From Erysipelotrichaceae bacterium (lineage in GTDB: Bacteria; Bacillota_I; Bacilli_A; Erysipelotrichales; Erysipelotrichaceae): a stretch of DNA of 11,178 nt. The stretch is taken from positions 1 to 11,178 of the forward strand of contig JAFONG010000050.1 in NCBI GenBank assembly GCA_017418585.1, written 5' to 3'. Position numbers and translations under genes: made by a program. This document shows positions 1 to 5,800 of the stretch, piece after piece; within the stretch, counting starts at the first letter, position 1; each line of letters opens with the position of its first letter. The notes under the pieces were generated by a model. It made no database searches and was not told where the DNA came from. It saw only the letters and a list, made by a program, of their open reading frames with translations.

Positions 1-1380
1 TCTTAACGGAAGAACTGCCTGGAAGTTGGAATCTCTTCCCAACTGTGCGGAACCGCCTGCCGAATTACCCTCGACGATGTAGATCTCGCAGATCGAAGGA
101 TCCCTTGAAGCGCAGTCTTTCAGTTTTGTTGGAAGATTTCCGGAACCGAAGTCGTCTTTTCTTCTGACGCTCTCTCTGGCCTTCTGTGCAGCCAGTCTTG
201 CTTCAGATGCGGATTTTGCCTTCTCAATAATGATTTTGGCGATGTCCGGATTTTCCAAGAAATATCTTTTCAGGAAGTCTCCGAAGATCTTGTTTACGAC
301 CGTCTTCGCTTCTGCGTTTCCAAGCTTTCCCTTGGTCTGTCCTTCGTACTGAGGATCAGGATGTTTCACCGAGATGATTGCGGTCAGCCCTTCCTTCAGG
401 TCGTCGTTGGTCAGGTTCGGTTCATCCTTCTTAATATAGTTGTTGTCCTTGGCGTAGGTATTGATAACTCTGGACAGCGTCTGTCTGAATCCGTCCAGAT
501 GCATGCCTCCGTCAGGAGTAAAGATGTTGTTGCAGAAAGAATAGACTTTCTCCGTGTAGGATGTGTTGTACTGGAGCGCCACTTCAACCGCGATCGAAGT
601 GCTGTCGTCTGCGCCGTCGCAGTAAAGTACGTTTTCAAACAGTCTGTTTTCGTTTTGATCGAGGAATTCTACATACTCTTTAATGCCGCCTTCATAACAG
701 AAAGAGTGGTCGCCCTTGTGTTCGTCGTCCTTGTTCCAATAGAAATCAAGTCTGATGCCTTTGTTTAAGAAAGCCATCTGGCGGATACGGTCATGAAGGG
801 TTTTGTAGTCGTAGACGGTACCCTCTTTAAAAATTTCCGCATCGGCCTTGAAACGGACGGTAGATCCAGTGTCGTGTATGTCACAGGTACCGATTTCTTT
901 CAACGGCTGATCGACTTTACCGCCGTCTTTAAAACGGATGAAATAGATTTTTCCGTCTTTGTGGATTGTTGCTTCCAGCCATTCGGATAAGGCGTTGACA
1001 ACCGAGGCACCGACACCGTGCAGACCGCCGGATACCTTGTAGGCTCCCCCGCCGAACTTGCCGCCGGCATGAAGTACGGTAAAAATCGTTTCTACCGTAG
1101 AAACACCGGTCTTTGGGTGGATCTCTACCGGCATGCCTCGACCATCGTCCTTGACTGTCACGATATCATCGCTGTCGACGCTGACTTCGATCTTTTTCGC
1201 ATAACCGGCCAGCGCTTCATCTACGGAGTTGTCGATGATTTCCCATACCAGATGATGCAGACCTGCCGAAGAAGTCGTGCCTATATACATGCCGGGTCTT
1301 TTTCTAACGGCCTCCAGTCCTTCCAGGACCTGAATATCTTCAGAAGTGTAGTTGTCGTGTTGAATCGCAGTATTAGACAT
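1..1380 (-). CDS. gyrB: DNA gyrase subunit B, N-terminal 460 residues (partial, C-terminus beyond left edge)
   Basis: GyrB is the ATPase subunit of DNA gyrase, the type IIA topoisomerase that introduces negative supercoils. Translation from the ATG at 1380 opens with MSNTAIQHDNYTSEDIQVLE and continues without a stop to the window edge. The GHKL ATPase domain shows catalytic Glu47 and Asn51 in WEIIDNSVDEAL, the nucleotide-binding DDGRGMP at 78-84, and the glycine-rich lid HAGGKFGGGAYKVSGG at 105-119. The transducer domain follows. The Toprim domain begins near 430 with VEGNSAGGSA, whose Glu437 is the expected catalytic acid. The DxD metal site and tail are outside the window. The start overlaps the end of recF by 8 bases, and an AAAGGAGG ribosome binding site lies inside the recF 3' end. 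Gene order after recF favours gyrB over parE. EGN replaces the commoner EGD, and AQLGRD replaces AKQGRD. Confidence 0.97.
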   Translation of the reverse strand, partial: MSNTAIQHDNYTSEDIQVLEGLEAVRKRPGMYIGTTSSAGLHHLVWEIIDNSVDEALAGYAKKIEVSVDSDDIVTVKDDGRGMPVEIHPKTGVSTVETIFTVLHAGGKFGGGAYKVSGGLHGVGASVVNALSEWLEATIHKDGKIYFIRFKDGGKVDQPLKEIGTCDIHDTGSTVRFKADAEIFKEGTVYDYKTLHDRIRQMAFLNKGIRLDFYWNKDDEHKGDHSFCYEGGIKEYVEFLDQNENRLFENVLYCDGADDSTSIAVEVALQYNTSYTEKVYSFCNNIFTPDGGMHLDGFRQTLSRVINTYAKDNNYIKKDEPNLTNDDLKEGLTAIISVKHPDPQYEGQTKGKLGNAEAKTVVNKIFGDFLKRYFLENPDIAKIIIEKAKSASEARLAAQKARESVRRKDDFGSGNLPTKLKDCASRDPSICEIYIVEGNSAGGSAQLGRDSNFQAVLPLR

Positions 1381-2422
1381 TTTCTTCCTCCTTTAATTCA
1401 ATCAGTCTGTATTCTTTATCAATATTGAGATTGTGAATGTCTGTGTTGGTGATGATTACCTGTGCATTTTCCGGAATGATCTTTAACAGTCTTTCCTGGT
1501 TTTCTTTATCCAGTTCCGAGAGGATGTCATCCAGAAGAACGACCGGGGTCTTTCTGATGTTTTCTTCGATATAACGGATCAGGGCGAACTTAAAGGCAAT
1601 GAGTGCCATTCTTTTCTGTCCCTGGGATGCGATGGAATTCAGTTCATACCCATTCATCAGGAAACGGTAGTCGTCATGATGCGGTCCGAATACCGCGTAA
1701 TGATAGTAGTCGTCTTTTTCCTTGGTTCGTTCCAGCTCGTTTTTTATTTCATCCGGTTCGCAGCACTTGTCATAGATGATTTTGATTTCTGTTTCCTTGC
1801 CTGAAATCAGCGAGTATTTTTCAGAGATATGCTGATTTATCGTCTGAAAGAATTTTTCCCGTTCTTCAATGATTATTCTGATCAGCGGTTCCATGGATTC
1901 GTTGATCACATTCAGCAGGATCTGATCCGGTTCCAGTTCCTTCAGCAGCTTGTTTTTGTCTTTCAGCAGAGAATTGTATTTCAGAAGAGCCTGGATGTAG
2001 TTTTTAGAAACCTTGCTGATTTCAATATCCAGAAGCTTTCTTCTTTCGCTTGGCGACTGAGTAAACAGTTCTAGGTCGCTCGGCTTAAAAAGAACGGCGT
2101 TGATCCTGCCAATGAACTCGGACGTTTTTTTGACTAGTTCATTATTTATGTAAAGGGATTTGTTTTTTTTGTTGATGACTACCTTAAACGTTCCTTCATC
2201 TGCCGTCAGACTGATCCGGGCAAAGTCGCAGTCTTTCTTGATCAGATTCTGATCGTCGGAAGTACGGTAGGATTTGGTGTTGGATACCACCAGGATGCTT
2301 TCCAGGATATTCGTCTTACCGACACCGTTCTTGCCGATGATGATGTTCAGATGCGGATCAAATTCAAAATACTTTCTTGAATAATTGCGATAATCGTTTA
2401 ATGCAACGGATTTTATCAGCAT
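1373..2422 (-). CDS. recF: DNA replication and repair protein RecF
   Basis: RecF is an SMC-like ATPase that works with RecO and RecR to load RecA at single-strand gaps and stalled forks. The 349 residues are slightly short of the usual 360-370. Walker A is GKNGVGKTN at 30-38. A FGPHHDDY segment lies at 245-252, the ABC-type signature SQGQKR at 266-271, and Walker B with D-loop VVLLDDILSELD at 294-305. The middle (about 140-240) is lysine- and glutamate-rich, as expected for the helical arm. The ATG overlaps the yaaA stop region by 7 bases and the TAA lies inside gyrB, so translation is probably coupled across yaaA-recF-gyrB. No convincing Shine-Dalgarno sequence precedes the ATG, and a small inverted repeat surrounds it. 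Function is assigned by family and gene order. Confidence 0.97.
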   Translation of the reverse strand: MLIKSVALNDYRNYSRKYFEFDPHLNIIIGKNGVGKTNILESILVVSNTKSYRTSDDQNLIKKDCDFARISLTADEGTFKVVINKKNKSLYINNELVKKTSEFIGRINAVLFKPSDLELFTQSPSERRKLLDIEISKVSKNYIQALLKYNSLLKDKNKLLKELEPDQILLNVINESMEPLIRIIIEEREKFFQTINQHISEKYSLISGKETEIKIIYDKCCEPDEIKNELERTKEKDDYYHYAVFGPHHDDYRFLMNGYELNSIASQGQKRMALIAFKFALIRYIEENIRKTPVVLLDDILSELDKENQERLLKIIPENAQVIITNTDIHNLNIDKEYRLIELKEEENV

Positions 2423-2430
2423 ATCTGATA
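2414..2430 (-). repeat. Inverted repeat enclosing the recF start codon
   Basis: On the minus strand TATCAG and CTGATA form a perfect 6-bp stem around a 5-base loop, ATATG, that contains the recF ATG. The yaaA TGA stop lies in the downstream arm. The upstream bases show no GGAGG-like site. A weak hairpin here could tie recF initiation to ribosomes finishing yaaA, but with only 6 bp and low GC it may be chance. Confidence 0.35.
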
Positions 2431-2631
2431 GGTTTTTGAGGCTACTTCAATCAGATCGCCTTTATACAGTTTTCTGCCTCTGCGGCCGTCCGCTTCATGA
2501 TTGATCAGAACAGTGTTTTCCGATAAGAAAAATTTCACTTCTCCTCCGGAAGAAATCAAATCTACAAGTTTAAGAAACTGTCCCAGTGTAATAAAATTTT
2601 CTTTAATCTCTACTTTTTCAATTATCGCCAT
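2416..2631 (-). CDS. yaaA: S4 domain RNA-binding protein YaaA
   Basis: This is a 71-residue protein made almost entirely of one S4 RNA-binding domain, the length of the Bacillus subtilis YaaA protein found at the same place between dnaN and recF. The run ITLGQFLKLVDLISSGG (14-30), the FLSE...VLIN stretch (35-44) and the basic RRGRKLYKGD motif (50-59) are typical. Family members bind structured RNA and are linked to ribosome maturation; that role is taken from the family, not shown here. The start is fixed because there is no other in-frame Met and MITLGQFLKL lies at the usual distance from it. The gene overlaps recF by 7 bases. A strong -10 element ends only 10 bases before the ATG and there is no usable Shine-Dalgarno site, so the message is probably near leaderless. 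Confidence 0.93.
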   Translation of the reverse strand: MAIIEKVEIKENFITLGQFLKLVDLISSGGEVKFFLSENTVLINHEADGRRGRKLYKGDLIEVASKTYQIC

Positions 2632-2641
2632 ATTCTCTTAG

Positions 2642-2670
2642 ATTATAACATTTTTGGCTTTATTTTTCCA
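2642..2670 (-). promoter_or_regulatory. Promoter for yaaA-recF-gyrB, predicted near leaderless
   Basis: On the minus strand a perfect TATAAT lies at 2647-2642, preceded by TGT to give an extended -10. TGGAAA (2670-2665) is a 4/6 match to the -35 consensus at the optimal 17-base spacing. Transcription should begin near 2635-2636, only 4-5 bases before the yaaA ATG at 2631. It sits just beyond the dnaN terminator, where a new promoter would be needed. Confidence 0.7.
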
Positions 2671-2704
2671 TATCAGGGCTATTACGAAAGAAAGGTGCTC
2701 TACC

Positions 2705-2738
2705 TAATAAAAATAAAAACGCGTCTTAGAACGCGTTT
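2705..2738 (-). terminator. Rho-independent terminator after dnaN
   Basis: Read on the minus strand, AAACGCGT and ACGCGTTT form an 8-bp stem (2738-2731 with 2724-2717) closed by a 6-base loop. It is followed by the T-rich tract TTATTTTTATT. It lies about 30 bases beyond the dnaN stop and should end dnaA-dnaN transcripts, with possible read-through into yaaA. The opposite side has fewer T residues, so action on plus-strand transcripts is doubtful. Confidence 0.85.
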
Positions 2739-2766
2739 ATTTGGCTTAAAATGTTAAATCGTTGTT

Positions 2767-3888
2767 TTAACGGTATGTTCTGACCGGTGAAATAAGCTGA
2801 ATCAGACTGTTGTCGTCTTCTTTCTTGACAACAAACGGTTTGAGTTCTCCGGAGAAATTGATCGTAACTTCATCGGAACCGATTGCCTTGATCGCATCCT
2901 GAAGATATTTGCCGGAGCAGGAAATGTCCAACGGGTTTCCTTCGTAGCCGATGACCTTGATTTCTTCAAATGAAGAAATGCCAGACTGGTTGGATGAAGT
3001 CAGTTCCAGCTTGTTTTCATCAATGTGCATCTTTATGGTATTCTTGCCGTCGGCCTTGATAAACAAAGTTCTGTCGATTGCGTTGATCATTTCCCTGGAA
3101 GAGATCTTAAGTTTCTGATTATAGCTTTGAGGAATCAGCTTGGATGTATCAGGGAATTCATCATCCAGAAGACGGGTATCGATAATCGTATTTCCAAAGA
3201 TGAAAGAAATCTTCTGACGGTCGATAGCGATCGTTACTTCTTTCTCATTTTCAATGGAATGGTAGATGCTAGCGAGATATTTTGAAGGAACAGTGATGTT
3301 GAAATTTAGATCGGTATCGATATCAACTGTTTTTGAAGCAAGACGGTAGGAGTCTGTCGCGTTCGCATACAGTTTCCTGTCTGCAGCCTTGAGATTTACA
3401 CCGGTGAGAACCGGTCTTGTTTCCTTGTCTGAACAGGCAAAGGCGGTTTCGTCAATAATCTGATTGAATAGAGTTGTCTCGAGTTTAAATGGATTGTTAT
3501 CTCTGACATCAAAACTGATCATCGGGTAATCACTTGCCGGGATACCGGTGATCTTGAATTCGGAATTGCCGCCATAGATTCTGATTAAATTTCCGTCGAT
3601 CGTTTCGATGCTGATGAAATCGCTGTCGATTTTTCTGACGATTTCCAGAATGTATTTTGAATCGATGACGATCTCGTCAGGCTCATTGATGATTAAAGTA
3701 TTGTTGTCATTATTATTAATGCAGGTCTTGATCGAAATATTGGAGTCTGAAGAAACCAGTATTAAAGAATTTTCAGTTACAGTGATTTTAATGCCAGACA
3801 AAGCAGGTAACGGAGTGGTGGAAGAAATGGCTTTTGAAGACAGCGTTAATGCATCCAGAAATTCTTTTTTAGCGATTTTGAAATTCAT
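2767..3888 (-). CDS. dnaN: DNA polymerase III sliding clamp, beta subunit
   Basis: DnaN forms the ring-shaped homodimer that tethers replicative polymerase to DNA and docks ligases, MutS/L and other partners through clamp-binding motifs. The 373 residues fit three clamp domains of about 120 each. Family landmarks are LPALSGIKI at 27-35, RPVLTGV at 158-164, ATDSYRLA at 177-184, FPDTSKLIP at 245-253 and the C-terminal LIQLISPVRTYR. An Asn-rich patch near 58-64 is a small local oddity on domain I. The ATG at 3888 is preceded by a good AAAGGAGT ribosome binding site. The gene lies 134 bases after dnaA on the same strand and probably shares its transcript, though no clear separate promoter could be picked out in the spacer. 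A terminator follows it. Confidence 0.98.
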   Translation of the reverse strand: MNFKIAKKEFLDALTLSSKAISSTTPLPALSGIKITVTENSLILVSSDSNISIKTCINNNDNNTLIINEPDEIVIDSKYILEIVRKIDSDFISIETIDGNLIRIYGGNSEFKITGIPASDYPMISFDVRDNNPFKLETTLFNQIIDETAFACSDKETRPVLTGVNLKAADRKLYANATDSYRLASKTVDIDTDLNFNITVPSKYLASIYHSIENEKEVTIAIDRQKISFIFGNTIIDTRLLDDEFPDTSKLIPQSYNQKLKISSREMINAIDRTLFIKADGKNTIKMHIDENKLELTSSNQSGISSFEEIKVIGYEGNPLDISCSGKYLQDAIKAIGSDEVTINFSGELKPFVVKKEDDNSLIQLISPVRTYR

Positions 3889-3944
3889 GATGGACTCCTT
3901 TGTATTAATAATTTGAATCTTATTATTATTACTTTGTTTGAAAT

Positions 3945-3953
3945 TGTGGAAAA
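3945..3953 (-). promoter_or_regulatory. Isolated DnaA box in the dnaA-dnaN spacer
   Basis: An exact TTTTCCACA on the minus strand, identical to the boxes clustered upstream of dnaA. In several Bacillota a second group of boxes sits between dnaA and dnaN and pairs with the upstream group to form a bipartite origin. Only one copy is visible here, followed by an AT-rich trinucleotide stretch. Confidence 0.7.
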
Positions 3954-4022
3954 CCTTGAATCAGGCTTTATTTACAGTATTATTTTATCATTTTGAATGT
4001 TGAGAATAAAGTGAAGAGAATG

Positions 4023-5372
4023 TCAGCGAATGTTGCTTTCGATCTCGTTTATGACTTTTAGATAAATCGGATCGGTTTTGATTTTCTTCTCGATATTCTC
4101 ACATGCATTCATTACCGTAGAATGGTCTCTGCCGCCGAATTCCTGGCCGATATCGTCGTATGTGGCATCCAGCAGCTTCCTGCACAGATACATCGCTATC
4201 TGTCTGGCATTTGAAATGTTCCTGGTACGGTTGGCGGATGTGATTTGTTGCTTTGTGAGGTTGTAGTAATCACATACCGCCTTACGTACCGATGAAATAG
4301 CCAGTTCATTGCTGCTGTCTTTGATCTGGTCTTTAAAGGCCTCGACAGCGAGCTTTAATGAAATATGATCAGAATCTTCCTTTATCGGGAAGTTGATGGA
4401 ATAAAACAGTAAACGGTTAACCGCACCTTCCAGACTTCTGACGTCCTGGGAGAAGTTGGTAGCCAAATAGCTTAAAACCTCATCATCGACCGTCAGCTGA
4501 TTTGACAGGGTGCTGTTGGATATCTTCATCTTCAGGATATTGATTGATGTTTCATATTCCGGAGCTTCGATATTTACGTTTAATCCCTGATTAAAACGGG
4601 AAATGATCCTGTCTTCCAGACCTTTGATTTCTCCAGGAGAACGGTCGGAAGTGATGCAGATCTGTTTGTGATTGTTTACGAGTTCATTAAATACCGTAAA
4701 GAACAGTTCATGGGTTTTCGGTTTGTTTGCGAGGAACTGAATGTCATCAACCAGCAGAATATCAAGGCTGTTAAAGACGCTCTTAAACTCATCAAAACGG
4801 TTTTCCTTGCTGGCTTTAAAGACACCTTCAACAAATTCCGGTCCGCTGGTAAAACCGATCTTTTTGTTCGGGAAAGATTCCTTAACCTTGTTGCCGATCG
4901 CATTTAAAAGATGCGTCTTTCCTAAACCGGAATTGCCGTATATAAATAATGGATTATATATAATGCCCGGGTTTAACGCGACAGTTGTAGCGGCCAGATG
5001 AGCCTGGACATTGGATCTGCCGGTAATGAAGTTCGTAAGAGTCTGGTTCGGATCGATTTCTCTTGAAAGAAAATCGCTGCTGACAGCGTTCTGTCTGGAA
5101 ACAACAGGAGCGCTGTCGTTCTGCTGGGTAATATGGATCTTCATCTTTTTATCCAGTACCTCTTCAAGGCAGCTCTCAATGATTTCCGCATTCTCAGACA
5201 TGATAGAATAGTTAATGAACGCAGGAACAACGATCGTCGCTTCATCATTATCAAGAGATACCAGTTTGGACTCAAAATAAGGAAGAACACTCTCCGGTAT
5301 CTGGTTTGAATTAGCTAAGTTTTTAATGGTTTTTGACCATATATCGTTTAAATAAAAATCAATCGTTGTCAT
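4023..5372 (-). CDS. dnaA: Chromosomal replication initiator DnaA
   Basis: DnaA is the AAA+ initiator that binds DnaA boxes at oriC, melts the origin and recruits the helicase loader. The 449 residues cover all four domains: N-terminal interaction domain (1 to about 80), variable linker (about 81-105), AAA+ core and DNA-binding tail. Walker A is GNSGLGKTH at 146-154, Walker B LLVDDIQFLA at 206-215, sensor I ICITSDRSP at 238-246, the arginine finger lies in RIISRF (255-260), and sensor II is in DVRSLEGAVNRL (310-321). The domain IV signature carries RQIAMYLCRKL (390-400) and the base-reading GGRDHSTV (413-420). SRFNQGL replaces the usual SRF(E/G)WGL. The ATG at 5372 has only a weak Shine-Dalgarno site (TAGG). 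A DnaA box overlaps the predicted promoter, which suggests autoregulation. Confidence 0.98.
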   Translation of the reverse strand: MTTIDFYLNDIWSKTIKNLANSNQIPESVLPYFESKLVSLDNDEATIVVPAFINYSIMSENAEIIESCLEEVLDKKMKIHITQQNDSAPVVSRQNAVSSDFLSREIDPNQTLTNFITGRSNVQAHLAATTVALNPGIIYNPLFIYGNSGLGKTHLLNAIGNKVKESFPNKKIGFTSGPEFVEGVFKASKENRFDEFKSVFNSLDILLVDDIQFLANKPKTHELFFTVFNELVNNHKQICITSDRSPGEIKGLEDRIISRFNQGLNVNIEAPEYETSINILKMKISNSTLSNQLTVDDEVLSYLATNFSQDVRSLEGAVNRLLFYSINFPIKEDSDHISLKLAVEAFKDQIKDSSNELAISSVRKAVCDYYNLTKQQITSANRTRNISNARQIAMYLCRKLLDATYDDIGQEFGGRDHSTVMNACENIEKKIKTDPIYLKVINEIESNIR

Positions 5373-5399
5373 CTTGTGAAACCTATGGTGTGTAAGACT

Positions 5400-5408
5400 A
5401 TCATAGCA
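5400..5408 (-). promoter_or_regulatory. Likely dnaA promoter, extended -10
   Basis: On the minus strand TGCTATGAT gives a TATGAT -10 (5405-5400) with the upstream TG of an extended -10. No good -35 is seen at 17 bases. Transcription would begin near 5393, leaving a leader of about 20 bases before dnaA. A DnaA box at 5413-5421 lies a few bases upstream in the -10/-35 spacer, where bound DnaA could block polymerase. Confidence 0.45.
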
Positions 5409-5412
5409 CTAT

Positions 5413-5421
5413 TTTTCCACA
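5413..5421 (+). promoter_or_regulatory. DnaA box 1, overlapping the dnaA promoter
   Basis: Exact TTTTCCACA on the plus strand. It is the box nearest dnaA and lies just upstream of the proposed -10 element, a placement suited to autorepression by DnaA. Confidence 0.75.
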
Positions 5422-5445
5422 ATTTTTATAGACTTTTTTAGGAAG

Positions 5446-5461
5446 TTTTCCACAATCCACA
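5446..5461 (+). promoter_or_regulatory. DnaA box 2 with overlapping degenerate box
   Basis: Exact TTTTCCACA at 5446-5454, overlapped by CAATCCACA at 5453-5461, which matches TTATCCACA at 7 of 9 positions. The two are offset by 7 bases in the same orientation. Confidence 0.7.
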
Positions 5462-5505
5462 AGGTTAACCATCGTTTTCTTGGCAAATATAGGCAGAATT
5501 TTGAG

Positions 5506-5524
5506 TTTTCCACATTTTTCCACA
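5506..5524 (+). promoter_or_regulatory. DnaA boxes 3 and 4, tandem with 10-base period
   Basis: Two exact TTTTCCACA copies at 5506-5514 and 5516-5524 in direct repeat with a one-base gap. The 10-base register places both on nearly the same helix face, which favours side-by-side DnaA binding. Confidence 0.8.
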
Positions 5525-5584
5525 AAATAAAAAATGTGGAAAAAATGTTATAAAACATTCCACAATCATAAAAAATGTGGAAAA
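5516..5584. repeat. Two tandem copies of a convergent DnaA-box pair
   Basis: Copy one is a plus-strand box (5516-5524) facing a minus-strand box (5535-5543) across 10 A/T-rich bases. Copy two is a weaker plus box CATTCCACA (5556-5564) facing an exact minus box (5576-5584) across 11 bases. The copies share TTCCACAA and ATAAAAAATGTGGAAAA, and their boxes are 40-41 bases apart, close to four helical turns. Between the copies ATGTT (5545-5549) and AACAT (5554-5558) form an inner inverted repeat, continued by TGTGGA and TCCACA with a four-A bulge. Confidence 0.75.
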
Positions 5585-5600
5585 TAGTGGAGAATTCTAG

Positions 5601-5609
5601 TTTTCCACA
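5601..5609 (+). promoter_or_regulatory. DnaA box 7
   Basis: Exact TTTTCCACA on the plus strand. A weaker minus-strand site, CTTTGCACA at 5624-5616, lies in the near-palindrome CTTTGTGCAAAG just beyond it. Confidence 0.7.
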
Positions 5610-5671
5610 GCGCTTTGTGCAAAGAAAAACGGCAAAAACGCATTTAATAAAGTGATTTTAAAAATATCCAC

Positions 5672-5680
5672 TTTTCCACA
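5672..5680 (+). promoter_or_regulatory. DnaA box 8 with adjacent degenerate box
   Basis: Exact TTTTCCACA on the plus strand. It is overlapped upstream by ATATCCACT (5665-5673), a 7/9 match in the same orientation and 7 bases away. This spacing matches the exact-plus-degenerate pair at 5446-5461. Confidence 0.7.
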
Positions 5681-5715
5681 ATGTGTTGATTATTTAAAAA
5701 CGTGGAAGTCAGTTG

Positions 5716-5732
5716 TTGTGGAAAATCCACAA
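5716..5732. promoter_or_regulatory. Palindromic DnaA-box pair at the distal oriC edge
   Basis: TTGTGGA and TCCACAA form a perfect 7-bp inverted repeat around AAA. It contains an exact minus-strand TTTTCCACA (5725-5717) and a 7/9 plus-strand match (5723-5731) that share their AAA centre. It is the last box before the symporter terminator and marks the right boundary of the cluster. Confidence 0.7.
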
Positions 5733-5744
5733 ACATTATTTAGA

Positions 5745-5780
5745 TAATAAAAAAAACAACGGCATTACAACCGTTGTTTT
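5745..5780 (-). terminator. Rho-independent terminator of the alpha-galactoside operon
   Basis: On the minus strand AAAACAACGG (5780-5771) pairs perfectly with CCGTTGTTTT (5762-5753) across an 8-base loop. The run continues into TTTTATTA, giving eight consecutive T residues. It lies about 20 bases beyond the symporter stop and should keep transcription of that operon from entering oriC and dnaA. Confidence 0.92.
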
Positions 5781-5800
5781 CTGGATACAGATTGTGTTGT

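Larger units (their letters stand above)
5401..5740. other. oriC: Chromosomal replication origin oriC (upstream DnaA-box cluster)
   Basis: This gene-free stretch immediately upstream of dnaA holds nine exact copies of TTTTCCACA in about 310 bases. Six are on the plus strand (5413, 5446, 5506, 5516, 5601, 5672) and three on the minus strand (5535-5543, 5576-5584, 5717-5725). Near matches occur at 5453, 5556, 5616 (minus), 5665 and 5723. The DNA between boxes is rich in A and T runs, offering several places for strand opening. Position beside dnaA, box density and base composition together support oriC. The exact unwinding site cannot be fixed by eye. Confidence 0.93.

Noticed and set aside
361..1428. 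Several plus-strand frames of 65-136 residues opposite gyrB and the end of recF
   Set aside because: They lie antisense to strongly conserved gyrB domains, have no ribosome binding site and show no domain pattern.
3918..3931. TAA repeat as a DnaA-trio unwinding element
   Set aside because: As I recall the Bacillus trio, repeats of 3'-(G/A)AT-5' extend away from an adjacent box. Here the repeat has the opposite polarity to the box at 3945-3953, so I kept it only as a loose candidate opening site.
5613..5624. CTTTGTGCAAAG near-palindrome as an operator
   Set aside because: It is short, lies within the DnaA-box cluster and has no nearby regulator or promoter that it would control; it is noted only as a weak DnaA-like site.
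5506..5731. Repeated 9-base units as a CRISPR array or iteron plasmid origin
   Set aside because: Spacing is irregular, both orientations occur and the unit matches the DnaA-box consensus beside chromosomal dnaA. No cas or rep gene is present.
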